Shown: piece by piece, positions 8,147-15,279 of the stretch | Layout of the letters: the number at the start of each line of letters is the position of its first letter | Numbering within the stretch: position 1 is the first letter of the stretch | NCBI GenBank assembly: GCA_902493585.1 | Contig: CABUPZ010000044.1 | Coordinates: forward strand, 1-20,194 | DNA length: 20,194 bases | From: an uncultured Fusicatenibacter sp. | Lineage (GTDB): Bacteria; Bacillota; Clostridia; Lachnospirales; Lachnospiraceae | Reading direction: 5' to 3' | Translations under genes and position numbers: made by a program | The notes under the pieces: generated by a model | What the model was told of the DNA's origin: nothing | The model's input: the letters and a program-made list of their open reading frames with translations, nothing else | Database searches by the model: none

Positions 8147-8930
8147 TATTGCCAGTGGTTCCAGCGGAAACTGTATTTTTGCGGGAAGTGAGAGAACCAG
8201 CCTTCTGATCGACGCCGGGATCAGTGGGAAACGTGTGGAAATGGGACTGAACAGCCTGGACCGGACGGCGAAGGAACTGGATGGGATCCTGATCACCCAT
8301 GAACACATTGATCATGTACAGGGACTGGGCGTCCTTGCCAGAAGATACCAGATACCGATCTATGCCACTGAGGGAACCATTCACGCGATTTTGGAATGCC
8401 GGAATCTGGGAAAATTTCCAGAGGGCATTTTCCGTGAAATCCGGGAAGACGAGCCTTTTACGCTGGGAGATATGGATATCCATCCGTTTGCAATCTCTCA
8501 TGATGCCGCGCAGCCGGTGGGCTACCGGATGGAACACGGCGGGCGCGCCGTAGCGGTAGCTACGGATCTGGGAATTTATGATTCCTACATTGTGGATCAT
8601 CTGAAAGGACTGGACGCAGTGCTTTTGGAAGCGAACCACGATGAAAAGATGCTGGAGGTGGGCTCCTATCCGTACCCTCTGAAACGGAGGATCGCCGGTG
8701 CGAAAGGGCACCTTTCCAATACCATGGCAGGGCAGCTGTTGTGTGAAATCCTGCACAGCAATCTGAAGGAAGTGCTTCTTGGGCACCTGAGCAAAGAAAA
8801 CAATTACGAGGCGCTGGCTTATGAGACGGTAGCTGCGGAAGTGACGGCAGGGGATAATCCTTTCCATTCTTCCGATTTTCATCTTTCCGTTGCAAAACGA
8901 AGCGAAGTGTCACCGCTGATCGAAGTCTGA
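8133..8930 (+). CDS. Metallo-beta-lactamase-fold hydrolase, YycJ/WalJ-like
   Basis: This 265-aa protein has the metallo-beta-lactamase fold. Metal ligands are visible: HEHIDH (His56, His58, Asp60, His61), His123 in SHDAAQPVG, Asp145 in ATDLG, and His169 or His218 near the end. The N-terminus (LCSIASGSSGNCIFAG) is typical of the YycJ/WalJ group, whose Bacillus members have been described as DNA exonucleases linked to mismatch repair and found beside walRK. Here it overlaps coaE by 14 bases and lies in the polA operon, with no walRK nearby. A nuclease role would suit polA but is inferred; another phosphodiesterase activity is possible. The start ATG 8133 follows GAGGATG by a normal distance. 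Confidence 0.88.
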   Translation: MKLCSIASGSSGNCIFAGSERTSLLIDAGISGKRVEMGLNSLDRTAKELDGILITHEHIDHVQGLGVLARRYQIPIYATEGTIHAILECRNLGKFPEGIFREIREDEPFTLGDMDIHPFAISHDAAQPVGYRMEHGGRAVAVATDLGIYDSYIVDHLKGLDAVLLEANHDEKMLEVGSYPYPLKRRIAGAKGHLSNTMAGQLLCEILHSNLKEVLLGHLSKENNYEALAYETVAAEVTAGDNPFHSSDFHLSVAKRSEVSPLIEV

Positions 8931-8950
8931 AGAGAGAAAAGGAGAGAAAA

Positions 8951-9223
8951 ATGAAGAAAACCATTATCACTGTCGTAGGAAAAGACACCGTAGGGATCAT
9001 TGCAAGAATTTGTAACTATCTGGCGGACAACCAGGTAAACATCGAGGATATTTCCCAGACGATCGTGCAGGGATATTTCAATATGATCATCGTTGCAGAT
9101 ATTTCCAGCAGTTCCAAATCCAATGCGGAGATGGCAAAGGAGCTGGAGAAGGTCGGAGAAGAGATTGGCGTTGTCATCCACTGTCAGCATGAAGATATCT
9201 TCAATATGATGCACCGTATCTGA
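8951..9223 (+). CDS. ACT domain protein (UPF0237 type)
   Basis: This 90-residue stand-alone ACT-domain protein begins MKKTIITVVGKDTVGIIARI, a signature of the UPF0237 family related to the GcvR regulator. ACT domains usually bind amino acids and dimerise; here no catalytic domain is fused. The ribosome binding site AAAGGAGAG precedes ATG 8951. It is followed after 19 bases by the PFL (DUF711) gene. This ACT-PFL pair recurs in many Firmicutes and archaea, so the two probably act together. The biochemical role is unknown to me. Confidence 0.9.
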   Translation: MKKTIITVVGKDTVGIIARICNYLADNQVNIEDISQTIVQGYFNMIIVADISSSSKSNAEMAKELEKVGEEIGVVIHCQHEDIFNMMHRI

Positions 9224-9242
9224 GGCAAAGGAGAAAGAATAG

Positions 9243-10605
9243 ATGATTAACCTGTATGAAGCAAAAGAAACCAATGAGATGATCACCAAGGAAAATCTGG
9301 ATGTACGAACGATTACCCTGGGAATCAGCCTTATGGACTGCATTGACTCCAATCTGGACAAAGTGAACCGTAGGATTTACGATAAGATCACGACCATGGC
9401 GCGCAACCTGGTGGCTGTGGGAGAAGAGATCGAGGCGGAATACGGAGTTCCTATTGTCAATAAAAGGATCTCGGTGACCCCGATCGCTCTTGTGGGCGGC
9501 GCTGCCTGCAAAAAGCCGGAGGATTTTGTGACGATCGCAGAGACGCTGGACCGGGCGGCAAAGGATGTGGGAGTCAATTTCCTTGGGGGTTATTCCGCGC
9601 TGGTGAGCAAGGATGACGCCTGCGGATGAACTGCTGATCCGCTCGATTCCAATGGCAATGGCAAAAACGGAACGGGTGTGCAGTTCTGTCAATCTCGGTT
9701 CCACAAAGACCGGCATCAATATGGACGCGGTCAAGCTGATGGGAGAGATCATCAAGGCAACGGCAGAGGCGACAAAAGAAGACAGCTGTATGGGCTGCGC
9801 GAAGCTGGTGGTGTTCTGCAACGCACCGGATGACAACCCGTTTATGGCAGGGGCGTTCCACGGCGTCACTGAGGCGGACGCGATCATCAATGTGGGCGTT
9901 TCCGGACCGGGTGTTGTAAAAAGTGCGCTGGAAAAGGTGCGCGGCGCTGATTTCGAAGTGCTTTGCGAGACAATCAAGAAGACGGCATTTAAGATCACTC
10001 GTGTCGGCCAGCTGGTTGCCCAGGAAGCATCCAGAAGGCTGGGTGTTCCGTTTGGAATTATTGACCTGTCGCTTGCTCCGACACCGGCAATCGGAGATTC
10101 CGTGGCGGAGATCCTGGAAGAAATCGGTCTGGAATCTGCGGGAGCGCCGGGAACAACAGCCGCGCTTGCGATGCTCAACGATCAGGTGAAAAAAGGCGGT
10201 GTGATGGCTTCTTCTTATGTGGGCGGCCTGAGCGGTGCGTTTATCCCTGTTTCTGAAGATCAGGGAATGATCGATGCGGTCAATGAGGGCGCATTGACAC
10301 TGGAAAAGCTGGAAGCCATGACCTGTGTCTGCTCGGTGGGACTGGATATGATCGCGATTCCGGGAGATACAAAGCCTTCTACGATCTCAGGAATTATCGC
10401 TGACGAGATGGCGATCGGTATGGTAAACCAGAAGACCACCGCGGTACGTCTGATTCCGGTGATCGGCAAGAGCGTCGGTGATACCGTGGAGTTCGGCGGT
10501 CTGCTGGGATATGCTCCGGTGATGCCGGTGAACCAGTTCTCCTGTGAGGCGTTTGTGAACCGGAAGGGAAGAATTCCGGCACCGATCCACAGTTTTAAGA
10601 ATTAA
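9243..10605 (+). pseudogene. PFL-family (UPF0210/DUF711) protein, interrupted by a frameshift
   Basis: This belongs to the PFL/DUF711 family (UPF0210), structurally related to pyruvate-formate lyase but without a settled function. The first frame runs from ATG 9243 (AAAGGAG at 9228-9234) through GGYSALVSK, then reads DDACG and stops at 9629. The second frame continues exactly where family members do, from ATG 9613 (MTPADELLIRSIPMAMAK) to the normal end at 10605 (GRIPAPIHSFKN). Family members read SKGMTPAD here, so the glycine codon has lost two bases: AAG-G-ATG instead of AAG-GGN-ATG. With two bases restored the product is 454 aa, the usual length. Both halves are otherwise intact and conserved, so the lesion is recent or a sequence error. 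A start at 9613 could produce the C-terminal two thirds alone. Confidence 0.9.
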
Positions 10606-10626
10606 ACAGAATAAAATAGGCAGAAG

Positions 10627-10692
10627 AACAGGGTGTCTGCCCCGAAGAGTTCGCATATGAATGCGGTACTTCACGGGCGGACACCCTGTTTT
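10627..10692 (+). terminator. Long hairpin terminator of the polA operon
   Basis: AACAGGGTGTCTGCCC (10627-10642) pairs with GGGCGGACACCCTGTT (10675-10690) over 16 bp with one G-U pair, followed by a short T run (TTTT, 10689-10692). The 32-nt apical part can fold further (GAAG with CTTC, then CGCAT-ATGA-ATGCG). It lies between the convergent PFL and tmcAL genes. The T-run favours plus-strand termination; on the minus strand the following bases (CTTCTGCCTATTTTATT) are less U-rich, so bidirectional use is possible but weaker. Confidence 0.8.
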
Positions 10693-10715
10693 CAGATATT
10701 GTTTTCAAATATGTG

Positions 10716-11912
10716 CTAAATAATTTCTACCGGAACACTCCGTTCATCCGGCTGCGGGATCTGTGTCTTGCAGGCGAGGGCGGAGTGGTAGAGGTTGGAT
10801 GCAAACAGATCCTCGCGGGCTGCCGGTGAAGGCAGTTTTTTGAGGCTGGTGACCAGCGGAAGGGAGGTATGCTGTTTCAGATGGCTGAACAGCGGCGCGG
10901 AGTTTTTTCGAAAACCGAGAATCCGGAGGTATTCTATGGAGCGCGGTGTCTTGTCCAACTGCAGGAGGATGTGGAGCAGCGAGCGGTTGATCCTGGTTCT
11001 GGTGGTCTCGCGGGTCTTCAGAAGTTCAGCAAACTGGCTGAAACTGGTGTAGTCGTTCAGGCGCCGGTGGATCCGGTTGGCGAGAGATTCCGGAACGTCC
11101 AGGCAGCCGGTCAGAGTTTCGGGAGTGCTCTGGAGGAGCCGGTATTTCAACGGCAGGGAGAAGTCGTCTTCCGTCAACAGAGAGTTGCTGCGCACCGCTT
11201 CGTCCAGGGCGGCGAGGACATTTTTCGGGACATAACCGGCAGCGGTTTGCAGATTGTTTTCCATCATGGCTCTGCGGACGGCGGTGGCGGAAGCGTAGGT
11301 GTGTTCCAGAAGACCGGAGTGGTAATTGTCGCTGGTCCGGGTGACGGTGACCGGCTGGATCGGACTTTTCAGCCGGAGCAAAGCCCGCAGGTATTCAATG
11401 GCAAGGATGTTGTTCGGGGACTTCAGAAGATCGTCCGGAAGATCGGAATGCCGGGAAGTCAGGCAGGTCTCAAAGGCTTTCTGGCGCGCGGCAGGGTAGG
11501 AGGCGCCTTGTTTCAGGAATGTCTGAAGCGTTGTACGGTACTCTTCCGGTTCCTGTTCCAGAATTTCTGCGGCGGCGCTCAGAAGATCCAGATCACCGGA
11601 TTCGCTGCCGAAGCAAAGGTGGGTGACAGCGTTCAGTGCGTCCAGGATATACACGGCTCCTGAGGCAAAATCCATCGCGCTGGCTGTGGAATAACGGACC
11701 GGAAGTTCCAGGACCAGGTCCGCACCGTTTTTCAAGGCGAGACGGGCACGAAGATGCTTTTCCAGAATCGCGGGCGTGCCTCTCTGGACGTAATCGCCGC
11801 TCATGACGACGATTACATAATCTGCGCCGGTAAGTTCACGAGCTCTGGCGAGCTGATAGGCATGGCCGTTGTGGAAGGGATTGTATTCTGCAATGATTCC
11901 TGTGATATTCAT
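10716..11912 (-). CDS. tmcAL: tRNA(Met) cytidine acetate ligase
   Basis: This is the TmcAL (formerly YlbM/DUF795) enzyme. It activates acetate with ATP and makes N4-acetylcytidine at the wobble position of elongator tRNA-Met. The 398-aa protein begins ITGIIAEYNPFHNGH, with the nucleotidyltransferase HxGH signature at His14-His17, followed by SGDYVQRGTPAILEKHLRA and LVLELP, all hallmarks of the family. The start at 11912 follows AAGGA by about eight bases on the minus strand. The C-terminal helical region is complete, ending at a TAG at 10716. It is divergent from pta-ackA and convergent with the PFL gene. Gene identity is strong; activity is known from the Bacillus subtilis enzyme. Confidence 0.93.
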   Translation of the reverse strand: MNITGIIAEYNPFHNGHAYQLARARELTGADYVIVVMSGDYVQRGTPAILEKHLRARLALKNGADLVLELPVRYSTASAMDFASGAVYILDALNAVTHLCFGSESGDLDLLSAAAEILEQEPEEYRTTLQTFLKQGASYPAARQKAFETCLTSRHSDLPDDLLKSPNNILAIEYLRALLRLKSPIQPVTVTRTSDNYHSGLLEHTYASATAVRRAMMENNLQTAAGYVPKNVLAALDEAVRSNSLLTEDDFSLPLKYRLLQSTPETLTGCLDVPESLANRIHRRLNDYTSFSQFAELLKTRETTRTRINRSLLHILLQLDKTPRSIEYLRILGFRKNSAPLFSHLKQHTSLPLVTSLKKLPSPAAREDLFASNLYHSALACKTQIPQPDERSVPVEII

Positions 11913-12045
11913 AAAGGATTCCTTTCATTTTCCGGGTCAATGATACAGGTTCAAGGGGATTTCACACAAACGAAAACCGATGGCCTGTACGGAAATCATG
12001 TATTCTTTTGTTTTGTATGGAAAAAAATACATTTGTACCAGGGAA

Positions 12046-12074
12046 ATAATACAATAAAAACCCAGTAATTACAA
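12046..12074 (-). promoter_or_regulatory. Putative tmcAL promoter
   Basis: On the minus strand TTGTAA (12074-12069, 4 of 6 matches to -35) is followed by a 17-bp spacer and TATTAT (12051-12046, 5 of 6 matches to -10). Initiation near 12040 would give a leader of about 125 nt before tmcAL. It overlaps an inverted repeat AAACCC (12058-12063) / GGGTTT (12075-12080). Within the implied leader, ATGTATT (11998-12004) and AATACAT (12026-12032) form another inverted repeat; neither has an assigned role. Confidence 0.5.
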
Positions 12075-12096
12075 GGGTTTCCGGGCACAAAACACA

Positions 12097-12114
12097 TTGT
12101 TAAAATTATAACTA
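12097..12114. promoter_or_regulatory. Rex-like operator upstream of pta-ackA
   Basis: TTGTTAAAATTATAACTA matches the clostridial Rex consensus TTGTTAA-N4-TTAACAA at 12 of 14 arm positions; here the left arm is perfect and the right arm differs at two. It ends four bases before the -35 box of the pta promoter, where a bound repressor could interfere with polymerase. It lies upstream of the putative tmcAL promoter on the other strand. This is a pattern match only; the AT-rich context raises the chance rate. Confidence 0.45.
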
Positions 12115-12117
12115 AAC

Positions 12118-12146
12118 TTGCCGGTAGAGGGAGAACGTACTATAAT
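12118..12146 (+). promoter_or_regulatory. Promoter of pta-ackA
   Basis: TTGCCG (12118-12123, 4 of 6 to consensus -35), a 17-bp spacer and a perfect TATAAT (12141-12146) stand 40 bases before the pta start codon. Because this lies inside any longer reading of pta from the TTG at 12118, it supports the shorter start at 12187. Confidence 0.75.
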
Positions 12147-12186
12147 GAAATTAATGAGCAAATTTAGCGAAAGGAGTCAAAGAATC

Positions 12187-13175
12187 ATGGGATTTATTGA
12201 CACAATCAAAGAAAGAGCAAGAGCAGACAAAAAAACAATCGTTCTGCCGGAATCAGAAGACAGAAGAACATATGAGGCAGCAGCACAGATCCTTGCAGAG
12301 GATCTTGCAAATCTGATCATTATCGGTTCTGAGGAAGCCGTAAAGAAAGGCAGCGAGGGTCTGAATGTATCCAAAGCAACCATCATCGATCCTGCAACTT
12401 ACGAAAAAACTCAGGCATATATCGACAAGCTGGTAGAGCTTCGTGAGAAGAAGGGAATGACCCCGGAAAAAGCGAAAGAGACCCTGATGAACGATTACAC
12501 CTATTATGGCGTTATGATGGTAAAGATGGGCGATGCAGACGGACTGGTATCCGGCGCATGCCATTCTACCGCAAACACCCTGCGTCCGTGTCTGCAGGTA
12601 CTGAAGACAAAACCGGTCACAAAGCTGGTATCCGCATTCTTCCTGATGGTAGTTCCGGACTGCGAGTATGGGGATGACGGTGTCTTTGTATTCGGTGACT
12701 GCGGACTGAACCAGAATCCGAATCCGGAAGAGCTGGCTGCGATCGCAGAGTCTTCCGCAGAGTCCTACAAACTGCTGACCGGCAATGAGCCGCGCGTGGC
12801 AATGCTGTCCCATTCTTCCATGGGAAGTGCAAAACACGCAGATGTTGACAAAGTAGTGGAAGCTACCAGAATCGCAAAAGAAGCAAACCCGGATCTGGCT
12901 CTGGACGGAGAACTGCAGCTGGATGCAGCGATCGTTCCAAGCGTAGGCGCTTCCAAAGCTCCGAACAGCAAAGTGGCAGGACATGCCAACGTACTGATCT
13001 TCCCGGATCTGGATGCAGGAAATATCGGATACAAGCTGGTTCAGCGTCTGGCTAAAGCAGAAGCCCGATGACCCAGGGAATCGCTGCTCCGGTCAACGAT
13101 CTGTCCCGTGGATGCTCCGCAGAGGATATCGTAGGCGTTGTTGCGATCACAGCGGTACAGTGCCAGAATCAGTAA
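12187..13175 (+). pseudogene. pta: Phosphate acetyltransferase, frameshifted near the 3' end
   Basis: Phosphotransacetylase converts acetyl-CoA and phosphate to acetyl phosphate, the first step of acetate formation. The start is ATG 12187, after AAGGAG (12170-12175). The protein reads MGFIDTIKERAR with the family motifs SGACHSTANTLRP, MLSHSSMGSAKHADVDKV and DAAIVPSVGASKAPNSKVAGHANVLIFPDLDAGNIGYK (given in pieces: DAAIVPSVG, SKVAGHANVLIFPDL). The frame then gives KAEAR and stops at 13071. The conserved tail MTQGIAAPVNDLSRGCS ... AVQCQNQ continues in another frame from 13068 to the TAA at 13175. Family members read AEA-IGP-MTQG; GCC-CG-ATG here is explained by loss of seven bases between two GCC copies. 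Restoring them gives 331 aa, normal length. The lost tail includes NDLSRG, whose Ser and Arg are active-site residues in Methanosarcina Pta, so the truncated form should be inactive. A sequence error is a live alternative. Confidence 0.93.
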
Positions 13176-13208
13176 AAGGAAATGTAAATAAGTCGGAGGA
13201 AAGATAGA

Positions 13209-14408
13209 ATGAACGTATTAGTAGTAAACTGCGGAAGCTCTTCCCTGAAATTCCAGTTGATCAATTATGATAACCGTGACGTGATGGCAAAAGGCCTTTG
13301 CGAGCGTATCGGTATCGACGGACGTCTGGTTTACGAACCAAAGAACGGGGAAAAAGAAGTGACAGAGGCAGCGATGCCGAGCCACACCGAGGCAATCCAG
13401 ATGGTTCTGGATGCTCTGGTAAACGAAAAATCAGGCGTGATCAAATCTCTGGAAGAGATTGACGCGATCGGACACCGTGTTCTGCACGGCGGAATGAAGA
13501 TCACACAGCCGGTTATCATTGATGATGAGGTTATCAAAGTAATCGAAGAGTGTGCAGATCTTGGCCCGCTGCATAATCCGGCAAACCTGATGGGAATCAA
13601 TGCCTGCATGAAGCTGATGCCTGGCGTACCGAATGTAGCTGTTTTCGATACCGCATTCCATCAGACCATGCCGCCGAAAGCGTATATGTACGGCCTGCCG
13701 AAGGAATACTATGAGAAATACGCGATCCGTAAATACGGTTTCCACGGAACTTCTCACAAATATGTATCCAAGAGAACCGCAGAGTTCCTGGGCAAAGATA
13801 TCAAAGATCTGAAGATCATCGTATGCCACATGGGCAACGGAGCTTCTCTGTCCGCAGTAAAGAATGGAAAATGTGTGGATACTTCCATGGGTCTTACTCC
13901 GCTGGAAGGTGTGATCATGGGAACACGTTCCGGAGATGTGGATCCGGCCGTTGTAGAGTATCTGTGCCATAAAGAGAATCTGGATGTTTCCGAAGTTCTG
14001 AATATCCTGAACAAGAAATCCGGTATGCTGGGAATGACAGGTATCTCCAGCGATTACCGTGACGTATCCGCAGCAGCGGAAGCTGGAAATCAGGACGCTA
14101 TCAACTGCCTGGAAGCATATGCTTACCGCATTATCAAATATATCGGTTCCTATATCGCTGCAATGGGCGGTGTGGATGTGATCACCTTCACCGCAGGTCT
14201 TGGAGAGAATGCAATCCCGCTTCGCAAAGAGATCTGTGAGGCGTTCCAGTTTATGGGTCTGGAGTTTGACGAAGAGGCAAACAACTGCCGCGGCAAGGAA
14301 GTGATCATCACAAAACCGGAATCCAAGATCATGGCATGTGTGATCCCTACCAACGAAGAGATCGCGATCTGCGAGGAGACCGTCGAATTGGTTCAGAAGA
14401 ATAAATAA
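13209..14408 (+). CDS. ackA: Acetate kinase
   Basis: Acetate kinase transfers phosphate from acetyl phosphate to ADP, giving acetate and ATP, the energy-yielding end of the acetate pathway. The 399-aa length is standard. ASKHA-fold motifs are visible: VVNCGSSSLKFQ (Asn7), GHRVLHGG (Arg90), VFDTAFHQTMP (catalytic Asp147), KYGFHGTSH (His179), HMGNGASL, GTRSGDVDP and the C-terminal PTNEEIAI. The positions are within one residue of the Methanosarcina enzyme. The start ATG 13209 follows GGAGGAAAG. It lies 33 bases after the pta tail and has no promoter of its own that I can see, so it is co-transcribed with pta. It is intact although pta is broken. Confidence 0.98.
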   Translation: MNVLVVNCGSSSLKFQLINYDNRDVMAKGLCERIGIDGRLVYEPKNGEKEVTEAAMPSHTEAIQMVLDALVNEKSGVIKSLEEIDAIGHRVLHGGMKITQPVIIDDEVIKVIEECADLGPLHNPANLMGINACMKLMPGVPNVAVFDTAFHQTMPPKAYMYGLPKEYYEKYAIRKYGFHGTSHKYVSKRTAEFLGKDIKDLKIIVCHMGNGASLSAVKNGKCVDTSMGLTPLEGVIMGTRSGDVDPAVVEYLCHKENLDVSEVLNILNKKSGMLGMTGISSDYRDVSAAAEAGNQDAINCLEAYAYRIIKYIGSYIAAMGGVDVITFTAGLGENAIPLRKEICEAFQFMGLEFDEEANNCRGKEVIITKPESKIMACVIPTNEEIAICEETVELVQKNK

Positions 14409-14415
14409 AAAACAG

Positions 14416-14444
14416 TTGACAAATGAAACCTTCAAAGTTATAAT
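14416..14444 (+). promoter_or_regulatory. Consensus promoter of yceD-rpmF
   Basis: TTGACA (14416-14421), exactly 17 bp, and TATAAT (14439-14444) match the sigma-A consensus at all 12 positions. It begins 8 bases after the ackA stop; no hairpin terminator is seen between them, so ackA transcripts may also read through. The leader is short (about 20 nt) before the ribosome binding site AGGAGA at 14461. Confidence 0.92.
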
Positions 14445-14471
14445 CTATTAATGTGTGATTAGGAGATTGTT

Positions 14472-14999
14472 ATGGAAATCAGCCTTGTAAAGTTATTGTC
14501 CCAGGAGGGAAAAACAGAATCTCATCATGTTCCGCTGGAAATTTCTGAAGTGGAAATCGGAGGCGAAACATATCCGATCCTTGAAAGTCAGCCTGTGGAT
14601 CTTACTTTGACACATGAAGGGAACTATGTCCTGCATATCACTGGCGGTACGAAGCTGAAGGCAGAGCTTGCATGTGCCAGATGTCTTTGCCCGGTGGAAA
14701 AAGAGTTTCTCCTGTCTTTTGACCGGAAGATTGATTTCAATCTGAGTGAGGAAGAGAGGGAGGATCTGGAAGAAGATTCCAGCTTTGTGGACAAGGATTC
14801 TCTGAATGTAGATGCGCTGGTTCGCAACGAGCTTTTAGTCCAATGGCCGATTCGAGTGCTGTGTAAAGATGACTGTAAAGGAATCTGCAGCCGATGTGGT
14901 GCAAATCTGAATATTCAGACCTGTGACTGTGATACCACAGTTCCGGACCCGCGAATGGCTGCTATCCGTGATATATTCAGCAAGTTTAAGGAGGTGTAA
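14472..14999 (+). CDS. YceD/DUF177 family protein
   Basis: This 175-aa member of the YceD (DUF177) family is encoded directly upstream of ribosomal protein L32, the standard position. The family has been tied to 23S rRNA accumulation or processing in plants and bacteria. Cysteines are arranged as CARCLCP near residue 63 and CKDDCKGICSRCG ... CDC near 135-155, a pattern suggesting zinc binding. The acidic central stretch (LSEEEREDLEEDS) is also typical. The start ATG 14472 follows AGGAGA by five to six bases. The stop TAA overlaps the rpmF ribosome binding site region and is two bases from its ATG, so translation is tightly linked. Confidence 0.93.
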   Translation: MEISLVKLLSQEGKTESHHVPLEISEVEIGGETYPILESQPVDLTLTHEGNYVLHITGGTKLKAELACARCLCPVEKEFLLSFDRKIDFNLSEEEREDLEEDSSFVDKDSLNVDALVRNELLVQWPIRVLCKDDCKGICSRCGANLNIQTCDCDTTVPDPRMAAIRDIFSKFKEV

Positions 15000-15001
15000 A
15001 T

Positions 15002-15181
15002 ATGTCCATCTGTCCAAAGAATAAATCTTCCAAAGCAAGACGCGACAAGAGAAGAGCAAACTGGAAAATGTCTGCTCCGAATCTGGTAAAATGCAGCAAG
15101 TGTGGTGCTCTGATGATGCCGCACAGAGTATGCAAGGCTTGTGGTTCTTACAACAAAAAAGAAGTCATTGCTGTGGACTAA
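15002..15181 (+). CDS. rpmF: 50S ribosomal protein L32
   Basis: L32 is a small zinc-ribbon protein of the large ribosomal subunit. The 59-residue product begins MSICPKNKSSKARRDKRRAN and contains CSKCG (Cys31, Cys34) and CKACG (Cys44, Cys47), the four-cysteine zinc-binding form (C+). The start ATG 15002 has the near-perfect ribosome binding site AAGGAGGTG (14988-14996). It is co-transcribed with yceD and closed by a strong terminator. Confidence 0.97.
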   Translation: MSICPKNKSSKARRDKRRANWKMSAPNLVKCSKCGALMMPHRVCKACGSYNKKEVIAVD

Positions 15182-15193
15182 TTCTTAGAAATC

Positions 15194-15230
15194 AAACGGG
15201 GCTTTGAGAGAAATCTCAGAGCCCCGTTTT
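15194..15230 (+). terminator. Strong rho-independent terminator after rpmF
   Basis: AAACGGGGCTTTGAGA (15194-15209) pairs with TCTCAGAGCCCCGTTT (15214-15229), a 16-bp stem with one G-U pair closed by a GAAA tetraloop, with TTTT at the end (15227-15230). It separates the ribosomal unit from the following gene. plsX, which usually follows rpmF, is 4.6 kb further on. Confidence 0.95.
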
Positions 15231-15279
15231 GTTACAGGAAAACGGCATTTTCGACAGACTAAATGCAAAGGAAGTCAAA

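Noticed and set aside
5945..8308. A 787-residue open frame on the minus strand opposite polA and coaE.
   Set aside because: It is antisense to two unmistakable conserved genes, its composition (rich in Phe, Ile, His, Arg) is that of a shadow frame, and it lacks any family motif.
10869..11663. A 264-residue plus-strand open frame opposite tmcAL, rich in Gly, Val and Gln.
   Set aside because: It is a shadow of the tmcAL codons with no ribosome binding site; tmcAL on the minus strand shows clear family motifs.
9608..13075. Both clean frameshifts (PFL at about 9612, pta at about 13067) occur directly at a GATGAC hexamer, hinting at a modified-base motif or a sequence-specific process.
   Set aside because: GATGAC also occurs at other places in intact genes of the window (for example near 1968, 9833, 12673, 14867 and 17954) without any lesion, and the two deletions differ in size. 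It is most likely coincidence, though read data could settle it.
13060..13175. The pta tail as a separate small gene started at the ATG at 13068, which overlaps the TGA stop.
   Set aside because: There is no ribosome binding site in front, and the 35-residue peptide is the ordinary Pta C-terminus, so a frameshifted gene is the better call.
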